Assembly (NCBI GenBank): GCA_008080745.1
Contig: SHMX01000004.1
Span: 1-64,000 of the forward strand
DNA: 64,000 nt
Direction: 5' to 3'
Source: Candidatus Thorarchaeota archaeon
Lineage (GTDB): Archaea > Asgardarchaeota > Thorarchaeia > Thorarchaeales > Thorarchaeaceae
Both the position numbers and the translations under genes were made by a program. The notes beneath the pieces are model-generated. The model saw nothing but the letters and a program-made list of their open reading frames with translations, was not told the origin of the DNA and did not search any database. Position 1 is the stretch's first letter; the number at the start of each line of letters is the position of its first letter. Below are positions 50,146 to 57,949 of this stretch, in pieces.

Positions 50146-52031
50146 CAAAGATAGTTGGTATTGATTTAGGTACTACAAATAGTGGAATTGCGTATATGGA
50201 AGGTGGGAAACCCACCATGATTCCCAATGCTGAGGGAAAGCGACTTACTCCTTCTGTCGTTGGAATCACTCCAAAGGGTGAAATTGTGGTTGGGGAGCTT
50301 GCAAAACGACAAGCTGTATCCATGCCCGAGCGAACAATAAGATCGATTAAAAGAAAAATGGGTCAAGATTACACCGTTGAGATTAGCGATAAAGAATACA
50401 CTCCTCAGGAGATTTCTGCAATGATTCTAACAAAATTGAAGCGTGATGCAGAAGCATACCTGGGTGAGGAAATTCAAAAAGCAGTGATTACGGTTCCTGC
50501 ATATTTCAATGATAGTCAAAGACAGGCAACAAAAGATGCTGGTAAGATTGCAGGTTTAGATGTGATGAGAATCATTAACGAACCAACCGCATCTACTCTC
50601 GCTTATGGTCTCAACAAAGGCGAAGAAGTGAAAGTGCTAGTATACGATCTAGGAGGTGGAACCTTTGACGTTTCAATACTTGATATCGGTGATGATGTCT
50701 ATAAGGTTCTCTCCACCAGTGGAAATACCCAGCTCGGTGGAGATGACTGGGATAAACGAGTCATTGACTGGGTTCTTGATTCATTCAAGGAAGAAACGGG
50801 TATTGACCTGTCCTCCGACCTAGCGGCAGTACAACGTATTAGAGACGCTGCTGAGCAAGCGAAGATTGAACTTTCAACAGTTATCAAGACCACAATTAAT
50901 CTTCCGTATATCACAGCTGATGAGTCGGGTCCTAAGCATATTGATATTGAATTGACTCGTTCTAAATTCGAGCAGATGACTGAAGATTTGGTTCAGGCTA
51001 CCATGGGTCCTATTCGCCAAGCATTATCAGATGCTAAACTAGAGCCTGAGGGAATTGATAAGATTCTCTTGGTTGGTGGAGCAACCCGAATGCCCATGAT
51101 TCAGAATATCATTCGAGCAATGTTTGGGAAAGAAGGAGAGAAAAGTATCAATCCTGATGAATGCGTTGCATTAGGTGCTGCTGCTCAAGCCGGTGTTCTC
51201 TCTGGAGAAGTCAAAGATATTCTCCTTCTTGATGTCACATCTCTCACATTGAGTATAGAAACCTTAGGCGGTCTTGCAACTCCACTCATTGAACGAAACA
51301 CAACCATTCCAACTAAGAAGAGCAAAATTTTCTCTACCGCAGCTGATGGTCAGACCGCAGTTGATATTCATGTGGTCCAAGGTGAGAGGAAAATGGCAAA
51401 AGATAACATGACACTGGGCAGATTTCAACTCGTGGGAATTCCGCCTGCTCCACGTGGAACTCCCCAGATTGAAGTAACCTTCGATATTGATGCTAATGGA
51501 ATCGTCAAAGTGTCAGCAAAGGACAAGGCCACGGGTAACGAACAGTCTATGACTATAACTGCAACTACAAATCTCACTGAAGATGAAGTTGAACAGATGG
51601 TTAAGGAGGCTGAGAAATACGCTGAGGAAGATGCAAAGAGACAGTCTCAGATTGAGGCTATAAATGCTGCAGATCAGATGATTTGGCAGGGTGAAAAGAT
51701 GATCAAAGATATGGGTGACAAGATACCCGATGATCTCAAAACCGAGTTTGAATCCAAAGCGAAAGAACTCCGTGGTGCCATTGATTCAGAAGATTACGAG
51801 AAAGTCAAGAGTGGAACAGAGGAACTTCAACAGGTTATCTTTAAAATATCTGAGAAGGTCTACGGTTCTCAAGGACCCGGTGCGGCCGGTGCAGGATTTG
51901 ATCCATCTCAAATGGGATTCGATCCCAGTCAGATGGGTGGAGCAGCTGGTGCAGGAGGTCCAACTGGAGCAAAGTCCGAAGAACCTGATGATGAAGACGT
52001 TGTAGACGTTGACTTTGAGGATCTGGAATAA
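50142..52031 (+). CDS. dnaK: DnaK, Hsp70 chaperone
   Basis: A 629-residue ATP-dependent chaperone. N-terminal phosphate motif [17 protein letters not shown], adenosine/phosphate motifs [17 protein letters not shown] (about 167) and [13 protein letters not shown] (about 305), then the substrate-binding beta sandwich ([19 protein letters not shown]) and helical lid. The C-terminus has two FDPSQMG repeats before the acidic [12 protein letters not shown] tail that binds cochaperones. Like all archaeal DnaK, this is of bacterial origin by transfer (established for the family). Middle gene of the grpE-dnaK-dnaJ operon. Confidence 0.98.
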   Translation: MTKIVGIDLGTTNSGIAYMEGGKPTMIPNAEGKRLTPSVVGITPKGEIVVGELAKRQAVSMPERTIRSIKRKMGQDYTVEISDKEYTPQEISAMILTKLKRDAEAYLGEEIQKAVITVPAYFNDSQRQATKDAGKIAGLDVMRIINEPTASTLAYGLNKGEEVKVLVYDLGGGTFDVSILDIGDDVYKVLSTSGNTQLGGDDWDKRVIDWVLDSFKEETGIDLSSDLAAVQRIRDAAEQAKIELSTVIKTTINLPYITADESGPKHIDIELTRSKFEQMTEDLVQATMGPIRQALSDAKLEPEGIDKILLVGGATRMPMIQNIIRAMFGKEGEKSINPDECVALGAAAQAGVLSGEVKDILLLDVTSLTLSIETLGGLATPLIERNTTIPTKKSKIFSTAADGQTAVDIHVVQGERKMAKDNMTLGRFQLVGIPPAPRGTPQIEVTFDIDANGIVKVSAKDKATGNEQSMTITATTNLTEDEVEQMVKEAEKYAEEDAKRQSQIEAINAADQMIWQGEKMIKDMGDKIPDDLKTEFESKAKELRGAIDSEDYEKVKSGTEELQQVIFKISEKVYGSQGPGAAGAGFDPSQMGFDPSQMGGAAGAGGPTGAKSEEPDDEDVVDVDFEDLE

Positions 52032-52071
52032 AACCAGTTAAGGATAGTACGTGTTACAGGGTGAAGCAGAT

Positions 52072-53112
52072 ATGGCTGAAGATGACTACTATGATGTACT
52101 CGGTGTTGAGCGAACAGCTACACCAGAACAAATCAAAAGAGCTTACCGTGAACTCGCCAAGAAGCTTCACCCTGACCGAAATCCTGGAAACCAAGATGCC
52201 GAAGAAAAATTCAAGAAAGTGAATGAAGCATATGAAGTCCTCAGCGACCCAGAAAAGCGAGCCAATTATGATCGATATGGTACTGCAGATTTTGAGGGTG
52301 TTGATATGGGTGGTTTCGGCGATATCTTCCAAGAGATTTTCCGGAGTTTTGGTGGTGGATTCGGAAGACGAAGGCGTCGTGCTGGTCCACCCCCAGGTGA
52401 AAATCTACGTTTGAACATTGAACTCACCTTCAATGACGCTTTCTTTGGAACAGAAAAAGAGATTGCGTTTACTCGAAAGGCACCTTGCAAGACCTGTAAC
52501 GGTTCAGGTGCAAAACCTGGCACCTCACCTGTAACCTGTCGGACATGTCGAGGACGTGGACAAGTCCATCGTTCTATGGGTGGTTTCATGACTGTTAGTC
52601 AGACATGTCCATCATGTCGTGGTTCTGGAATATCTATTGAGTCCCCCTGTCCTGAATGCAGAGGTCTTGGACTTCAAGATGACCGTGTTGAGATTAAAAT
52701 TCCGGTACCACCAGGGGTAGAAGATGAGATGTACCAACGTGTATCTGGTGGCGGTAATGCGGGCCCACGAGGTGGACCAAGTGGTGACCTAATCATAGTA
52801 TTCAGAGTAGAACCCCACAAGGATTTTGTACGACGAGGTCTCCATGTCTTCTCTGAGATGGATATACCCTATGATATTGCTGTATTGGGTGGGGAAGTTG
52901 AGGTACCAACAATGTATGGCACTTCAAAGATGTCTATACCTAAAGCGACTCATAGCGGTACTCAGTTTCGCATGAAGAGCAAAGGTGTGCATGCCGAAAA
53001 TGGCCGTAAGGGCGATCAATTTGTTCGAGTTCATATTGATATTCCCCATAAATTATCAAAAGAACAAAAGGAATATCTTAGCAAATTCAGAGATATATTT
53101 GGTCAGAATTGA
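52072..53112 (+). CDS. dnaJ: DnaJ, Hsp40 cochaperone
   Basis: A 346-residue cochaperone stimulating DnaK ATPase. ATG 52072 is chosen for the GGGTGA 7 bp upstream; a TTG at 52051 is in frame. J-domain with HPD ([16 protein letters not shown], about 25-40), Gly/Phe-rich segment ([19 protein letters not shown], about 80-100), then four zinc motifs: [24 protein letters not shown] and CPECRGLG (about 138-210), and the C-terminal substrate-binding domains. This is a complete type I DnaJ. Its 3' end overlaps the convergent pyruvate-kinase C-domain gene by 10 bp. Confidence 0.97.
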   Translation: MAEDDYYDVLGVERTATPEQIKRAYRELAKKLHPDRNPGNQDAEEKFKKVNEAYEVLSDPEKRANYDRYGTADFEGVDMGGFGDIFQEIFRSFGGGFGRRRRRAGPPPGENLRLNIELTFNDAFFGTEKEIAFTRKAPCKTCNGSGAKPGTSPVTCRTCRGRGQVHRSMGGFMTVSQTCPSCRGSGISIESPCPECRGLGLQDDRVEIKIPVPPGVEDEMYQRVSGGGNAGPRGGPSGDLIIVFRVEPHKDFVRRGLHVFSEMDIPYDIAVLGGEVEVPTMYGTSKMSIPKATHSGTQFRMKSKGVHAENGRKGDQFVRVHIDIPHKLSKEQKEYLSKFRDIFGQN

Positions 53113-53672
53113 ACCGGCTTACATACACATGCTCTCATTCTTAGTTTAGGCCAGCTACTCGTATTGGCTGGTTGGATTATCCAAGCAGTATCCGCTCCGC
53201 GTCCTGTTCCTCCTACACAGACCACATCTTGATCTATTTTGACGAGTCCAGCGTCAGCAGCCATCATTGCTATCTCTGCACAGACCTTCGTACCTTGGCC
53301 AAAGGTACGTAGTAGCACGGCTAATATTTCTGTAGTGTCCCACGTACCTAATTCCTTTCTGATACCTCGCGACATTCCCGCCAATGCATGTGTACATGTA
53401 AGAAGTTGACCTTGATTTTCCATTATTTCTTTTTGGTAGCTGTGTTCAAGTTCATTTTCATTCGGCTCTGCAAATCCCTGTTGATGAGTAACAACAATGA
53501 CTTCATGGTCTGAAAATGTTTTACAAAATGATGCTCCTGTTTGTCCAGTTGTTGTTGCCACAATAATTTGCTCAATACTGTCATTCTTACTAAGGACTTG
53601 TCGAACTAATTCAATTACAGAGTCTGTATGTTCTCTGGAGGCTTTTTCGAAGTAGGTTGTATGAATTTCCAT
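53103..53672 (-). CDS. Stand-alone pyruvate kinase C-terminal-like domain protein
   Basis: A 189-residue protein resembling only the C-terminal (allosteric) domain of pyruvate kinase: [41 protein letters not shown], then [14 protein letters not shown] and [21 protein letters not shown]. No catalytic barrel is present. Such orphan domains occur in several archaea and bacteria and are of unknown function; a nucleotide- or sugar-phosphate-binding role is only a guess. Convergent with dnaJ, overlapping by 10 bp. It precedes, in the opposite sense, the PadR/HAAS genes upstream on the same strand by about 40 bp, so it may be the last gene of that operon. Confidence 0.75.
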   Translation of the reverse strand: MEIHTTYFEKASREHTDSVIELVRQVLSKNDSIEQIIVATTTGQTGASFCKTFSDHEVIVVTHQQGFAEPNENELEHSYQKEIMENQGQLLTCTHALAGMSRGIRKELGTWDTTEILAVLLRTFGQGTKVCAEIAMMAADAGLVKIDQDVVCVGGTGRGADTAWIIQPANTSSWPKLRMRACVCKPVQF

Positions 53673-53712
53673 GGTATTTCTAAATGCGTTCTTTATCCTT
53701 TAGTTCTTTTGA

Positions 53713-54174
53713 TTAACTTGAGGAGACTCTCTTCTCATCATATTGCCAACCTCTGACAAAGAATTCGATGACTGCAAAAACTGAGAGTACAATAATTGCA
53801 AAAAAGAAATCAACTTGCCCCTCTGTAATCTCGCTTACTACATACGAAGCAAGAATGATCACAATTATGCTAAGAAAAATCCTTCCAACCACATATCGCA
53901 TTGATTTCTTAACAGTTTCAGGTGATACTGGGGAAGTACGTTCCTTCCTATATTCTTCAGCAATCTCTTCTGGCCTACCTAAATCCTCTAACACGGTAGA
54001 TATTATTATCTCTTTATCTTCGGTTGGCATGCTTCTTCGTTTATCATGATATGATTCGATAATATGAGCTCTCAAATCCTCTAACAAATCCTCAGTTTCA
54101 AAGTTTCCGGGAAGGAGTTTTCTCACCTGTTTGATATACTGGTCAATCTCTCTTCCAACTTCTTCGTCGCTCAT
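53713..54174 (-). CDS. HAAS/DUF1700-like membrane protein partnered with PadR
   Basis: A 153-residue protein. Residues about 5-85 are a helical HAAS-type domain (IDQYIKQVRKLLPGN, EDLLEDLRAHIIESYHDK, VLEDLGRPEEIAEEYRKE), then two transmembrane helices (about 98-116, FLSIIVIILASYVV, and about 122-142, FFFAIIVLSVFAVIEFF) and a basic tail. HAAS proteins are typically encoded next to PadR regulators, as here, and are thought to be their membrane partners. The ATG overlaps the PadR stop (ATGA), so translation is coupled. Confidence 0.8.
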   Translation of the reverse strand: MSDEEVGREIDQYIKQVRKLLPGNFETEDLLEDLRAHIIESYHDKRRSMPTEDKEIIISTVLEDLGRPEEIAEEYRKERTSPVSPETVKKSMRYVVGRIFLSIIVIILASYVVSEITEGQVDFFFAIIVLSVFAVIEFFVRGWQYDEKRVSSS

Positions 54175-54593
54175 TCTTTCAGTGCCTCCAATTTTTTGAA
54201 TATGTCTTCCAGTATCACAGATAATTCGCGAAGTACACGATCCCCTTCTCCGGTTAAAACATACACTTTTCGCCTTGGACCCGCATCGGATTTCTCTGTA
54301 TACTGGTTTAATAACCGTTCTTTCTTTAGTCTGTGAAGAATAGGATACAGAGTACCCTCTTTGACTTCTAAAAGCCCATCAGTTCTTTCATCCAATTCAC
54401 GGGCAATTCCATATCCGTGAATCCCTTTCTCATGAAGTCTTACTATCGCTAGGACAGCATATTGGAGTAAGCCTCGACGAATCTCAACTTTCCATGTGTC
54501 TTCGAAACTGGGCTTTGTCAAGTCACAGACCTCTTTGATTGATGAATCATTACTGACCTTAAATTTGACTGTTCTATACGGGCTGGTCATCAT
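54171..54593 (-). CDS. PadR-family transcriptional regulator
   Basis: Taken from ATG 54593 (MMTSPYRTVKF; the next ATG at 54590 is equivalent). The frame stays open for another 31 codons, but that part overlaps the MFS gene and reads like its shadow. The 140-residue protein has a winged helix with the PadR hallmarks: RRGLLQYAVLAIVRLHEKGIHGYGIARELDERT, EVKEGTLYPILHRLKKERLL, and RKVYVLTGEGDRVL, then a C-terminal dimerisation helix. It overlaps the 3' end of the MFS gene by about 20 bp and the HAAS start by 4 bp, so all three are one operon. Confidence 0.9.
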   Translation of the reverse strand: MMTSPYRTVKFKVSNDSSIKEVCDLTKPSFEDTWKVEIRRGLLQYAVLAIVRLHEKGIHGYGIARELDERTDGLLEVKEGTLYPILHRLKKERLLNQYTEKSDAGPRRKVYVLTGEGDRVLRELSVILEDIFKKLEALKE

Positions 54594-55917
54594 ATCTTCG
54601 TTTTTGAAGAAAAGTACGAATCTCACTTCGGATATCAGTTTTATATTCTCTTGGTTCCCTAAGAATCCAATAGAACATGGATCCAATTATTCGTAAGATT
54701 GAACTAGCTATTAGCATTATAAACACGGCCATATGCGCTCCAACGAGCGGCTTTAATGCCTCTCCCGTTATTCCAGCAATTAATGAACCACCCAAGAAAA
54801 TAATTCCAGTAAACGTGTTGAAGACTGCTAAATGGGCACCTCGTTCATTTTTTGGAGAAACGTCATAGATGTAAGCGATGATGGTGTTTGAGCTGGCACC
54901 AACTGAAATACCTGCTATTGCATTAGCGATATAGATTACTATAACAGAATCAGCAAATGCATACATCAAGGGAACCAAAAAAAGGAAACCTCTTCCTACC
55001 ATTATCAACTGTTTCCGTCCAACTATATCACTTAGCTTACCAAACGGTGCACTTGATATCATGATGAACATAGACATGATTACAGAGGCAATTGCAATTT
55101 CAAGAATAGAATTTTCCAACCACACTCTCTGTACTACTGTGAAATATGGCCATGCCATGGCCATTGCAAATGAATAGAATACGGAGATAAAACAGAACCG
55201 TCTGAAAGTACCAGGTTGCGATAAAAGCCTGAAAATCGGTGGAAATTGACGCGTTTGCTTTGCATCATGTTTTTTCTCTTTGATGCGTAGTGAAAGAAGC
55301 GATGCACTGATTCCTATGACTGCAGTAAGAAGAAAGGGAATGTAGTATGCCTCTCTCCAGTTCTCTGCGGCGGGAAAAATAAATTGCCCGTAATCTCCAA
55401 AAACATTTCTCAGATATGGAAGAATTCCTGGTATGACTCCTAGAAATCCTGTTATCGCCGTTGCAACAATGGATGTCGCATTTGTCGCAATAGCAAGTCT
55501 TCCCAATTCATTTCCCCTATTGGATTCTCCCATCAATTCGCTGAGGAGAGCTTGCCAAGTTGGGATCTGGATACTCAGTAATATTGATTGAATTCCATAT
55601 AGTAAAATCATCTCCAATGGAGTGGCTGCAAAGAAAAACAAGAATACCATTAGAAATCCGGTTAATGTACCAAATGCCACGAATGGTTTTCTACGCCCTA
55701 ATTTATCGGATACTGCTCCCCACGCTGGTTGCATAACCGTTGGCGCTACATTTCCTACACTCCTAAATGCTCCTAATTCAGCATAATTTGCTCCCATATC
55801 CACTAAATAGGTGTTCAAGAATGGTCCATAGAGTCCTGTTGCAAACTGACTCAGAGAACCCACTACATATGCAATTCGTGGTAGTGTTTGTACCTTCTCT
55901 GATTCCATTGTTTCCAT
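54574..55917 (-). CDS. Major facilitator superfamily transporter
   Basis: A 447-residue polytopic protein with about twelve transmembrane helices. The MFS loop 2-3 motif is visible as AWGAVSDKLGRRKPFVAFG (about 62-80), and the second copy FGKLSDIVGRKQLIMVG appears near 285-300. No substrate-specific residues are recognisable; the sequence resembles sugar/drug efflux-type MFS. It is the first gene of the operon with PadR and HAAS; PadR systems often control efflux pumps, so the transporter may be the regulated target. Start ATG 55917. Confidence 0.9.
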   Translation of the reverse strand: METMESEKVQTLPRIAYVVGSLSQFATGLYGPFLNTYLVDMGANYAELGAFRSVGNVAPTVMQPAWGAVSDKLGRRKPFVAFGTLTGFLMVFLFFFAATPLEMILLYGIQSILLSIQIPTWQALLSELMGESNRGNELGRLAIATNATSIVATAITGFLGVIPGILPYLRNVFGDYGQFIFPAAENWREAYYIPFLLTAVIGISASLLSLRIKEKKHDAKQTRQFPPIFRLLSQPGTFRRFCFISVFYSFAMAMAWPYFTVVQRVWLENSILEIAIASVIMSMFIMISSAPFGKLSDIVGRKQLIMVGRGFLFLVPLMYAFADSVIVIYIANAIAGISVGASSNTIIAYIYDVSPKNERGAHLAVFNTFTGIIFLGGSLIAGITGEALKPLVGAHMAVFIMLIASSILRIIGSMFYWILREPREYKTDIRSEIRTFLQKRRYDDQPV

Positions 55918-56059
55918 TCTTCTCGGATTGTGGCTGATTGAATTCTACCTATAACTCTAGTCCCAAAAGCAACTTTTTTTCTCTAATCAACACTTTTATT
56001 GCTGGAATACTCTCCAGAATCATATACAACCATTCAATACTTGTTGCGAGAGCGTTGCT

Positions 56060-57169
56060 ATGCTCGAAGACACTATCTATAAAAAACGAATTGAACGTGT
56101 TCTTGAATACATGGTGGAAAATGACTGCGATTTTGTGCTAATTACTCCCTCTCCAGCATTTCAGTATCTTACTGGAATTCATCGAGAGATGCGGGAACGG
56201 TTGATTGCACTCATTCTTAGGCCTAATGATACACCTCAAATAATTGCCCCTACATTTGAGATTAGTAATCTAGAGCAACAATCCTGGATCACTCAATTCA
56301 TTCCCTGGGCCGAGGATGAAAATCCATACACTGTACTTGCACAAAATTTCGAATCAAAAAAGGAGTTGTCAGTAGGCTTTGAAAATGCACTGCCATTGGG
56401 TGTCTATTGGTCTGTTGAGAAAGCACTCGGTCAATTTTCTAAAACAACTTCAATATCACCTCTTGTAAATAGTATGAGAATTACAAAAATTGAACCCGAA
56501 TTGGAATTGATGAGAAAGGCTGGACATGTTATAGATAAGGCAGTTATGACTGCCTTCGAATCAGCACATATTGGGATTACCGAGCTGGAACTGAAACAGA
56601 TAGTAGCTAATGAAATAGTCCAAGCTGGGGGAGAACCAACTTTTGCGGCAGTACAATTTGGGGAAAACAGTGCTTTACCTCATTATGAGGGAGGATCTAG
56701 AGAGTTACGCAAACAAGATGTGGTTCTAATGGACTGTGGATGTGCTATTGGGGGTTACAATACTGACATGACGCGTGTAGGCGTCGTAGGCGAACCTACT
56801 AATGAATTGGATACTGTCTATTCGACTGTTTTGAATGCTGAGGAAACCGCCATTTCTCGGTTAGAGGTTGGTCTAGCTTGTGGAGCTGCAGACGGGATTG
56901 CTAGGAGAATAATTGAGGAAGCAAATTACGGTGATTACTTTACCCATAGATTGGGACATGGAATAGGTCTAGAGGTACACGAACCACCTTATCTTGTGCG
57001 TGGAAATGCCATGCCATTGGAGGAAGGTATGACCCATAGTGTAGAACCTGGTATCTATCTCCTCAATAAATTTGGTATTAGAATAGAGGACTTAGTATGT
57101 GTGAAAGGGGATGGAGCTGAAGTTATCACCTATGCTCCAAAAGACCTCTTCATAATTGATACAAAATGA
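56060..57169 (+). CDS. pepQ: Xaa-Pro dipeptidase/aminopeptidase (M24B, prolidase-like)
   Basis: A 369-residue dimetal peptidase cleaving Xaa-Pro bonds. The N-terminal creatinase-like domain contains FQYLTGIHREM; the pita-bread domain has all five metal ligands: Asp in LMDCGCAIGGYNTDMTR (two Asp, about 227-238), His in RLGHGIGLEVHEPP (about 300), Glu in SVEPGIYLL and Glu in GIRIEDLVCV (near the end). Length is typical of archaeal prolidases. The TATA-like CATATACAAC near 56021-56030 would give a very short leader. A hairpin terminator overlaps the convergent gene's stop. Confidence 0.95.
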   Translation: MLEDTIYKKRIERVLEYMVENDCDFVLITPSPAFQYLTGIHREMRERLIALILRPNDTPQIIAPTFEISNLEQQSWITQFIPWAEDENPYTVLAQNFESKKELSVGFENALPLGVYWSVEKALGQFSKTTSISPLVNSMRITKIEPELELMRKAGHVIDKAVMTAFESAHIGITELELKQIVANEIVQAGGEPTFAAVQFGENSALPHYEGGSRELRKQDVVLMDCGCAIGGYNTDMTRVGVVGEPTNELDTVYSTVLNAEETAISRLEVGLACGAADGIARRIIEEANYGDYFTHRLGHGIGLEVHEPPYLVRGNAMPLEEGMTHSVEPGIYLLNKFGIRIEDLVCVKGDGAEVITYAPKDLFIIDTK

Positions 57170-57178
57170 AAGAAAAAC

Positions 57179-57196
57179 AGCTTGTAATCACAAGCT
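57179..57196. terminator. Bidirectional hairpin terminator overlapping a stop codon
   Basis: Stem AGCTTGT (57179-57185) and ACAAGCT (57190-57196) with an AATC loop; the right arm includes part of the TAG of the convergent YkgJ gene. Confidence 0.65.
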
Positions 57197-57788
57197 ATTC
57201 TTCCTTTTCATCATCCTTTTGTTTTTGCATCATCTTTTCTAATTTTTCTAGATCCTCTGGAGACATATTTTTCATAGCTTCCTGAGACTGCTTTATCATC
57301 TGGGCCATTATCATCCCATAGATCGCAGGCAGAGCTAATTGAGTTTCGACCCTCTCATCATACTCCTCCTCGGCTAATTCCTTTGCTTCTTTGAGTGCCT
57401 CTTTTGTTACTTCACCCTGACCAATCCCTGGACATTGTTTATTTGAAACAAAAAATTTCTCACCATTGTATTGGAGCGGAAAAGTCCTACACGAGATGGG
57501 ACGAATGTATCTAATTGTGCAGTTATTTGATTCTTCGTGATAGAGTGCACAAGCAGTTTTGTCCGAATCAGATTCAAGAGGTTTTCTAGCGGTTACCATT
57601 CGAATAACTTCGCCCTCGCCCTCTGGAACCTTTAACTCTAGAGCACCCATGATATGCTGGAGGACATTGGCAACTGTCCAACGAGAGAGGTCTCCAGTTG
57701 TGACATTCACCTCTGGTCTTGTACAACAGACTCGGTTGGAACACTCAGTTTCTAGACATTTGAAATTGTATTTTTTCTTGTCTGCCAT
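57195..57788 (-). CDS. YkgJ-family cysteine-cluster protein
   Basis: From ATG 57788 (MADKKKYNF), with AAGGTGAGAG 4-13 bp upstream; an in-frame ATG at 57818 is also possible. A 197-residue protein with the CxxxCC-type cluster typical of YkgJ/DUF putative zinc- or iron-chelating proteins: FKCLETECSNRVCCTRPE near the N-terminus, CALYHEESNNCTIRYIRPISC and RTFPLQYNGEKFFVSNKQCPGIGQG in the middle. The C-terminal third is a helical, highly charged region (MSPEDLEKLEKMMQK) unlike the minimal family. The cofactor and role are unknown. Confidence 0.8.
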   Translation of the reverse strand: MADKKKYNFKCLETECSNRVCCTRPEVNVTTGDLSRWTVANVLQHIMGALELKVPEGEGEVIRMVTARKPLESDSDKTACALYHEESNNCTIRYIRPISCRTFPLQYNGEKFFVSNKQCPGIGQGEVTKEALKEAKELAEEEYDERVETQLALPAIYGMIMAQMIKQSQEAMKNMSPEDLEKLEKMMQKQKDDEKEE

Positions 57789-57930
57789 AACATCTCTCAC
57801 CTTGATTTTCTGATTCATCTGTCAGAAACTAATTGCTATAATGCTTTCGAAGTACCTATCACTCTGACTACCTATGCCGACAGATTTATGACTATGGAAA
57901 TATGGCGAAATAATACGACAATGAAGTCGC

Positions 57931-57949
57931 TTTTGTGGAGTCCACAAAA
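57931..57949 (+). promoter_or_regulatory. Perfect 19-bp palindrome at the start codon of the P-type ATPase
   Basis: TTTTGTGGA-G-TCCACAAAA is a perfect 9-1-9 inverted repeat whose last base is the A of the ATG at 57949. As DNA it could be an operator; as RNA it could fold and hide the initiation region. No clear Shine-Dalgarno precedes the ATG, so the message may be leaderless or otherwise controlled here. Confidence 0.6.

Noticed and set aside
49516-53112. Recent mobile island carrying the chaperone operon
   Set aside because: The genes are bacterial in type, but composition matches the neighbours and there are no integrase, repeats or attachment sites; transfer, if any, is old.
54594-54686. 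N-terminal extension of PadR into the MFS gene
   Set aside because: The extension is out of the PadR family pattern and is a shadow of the MFS coding sequence.
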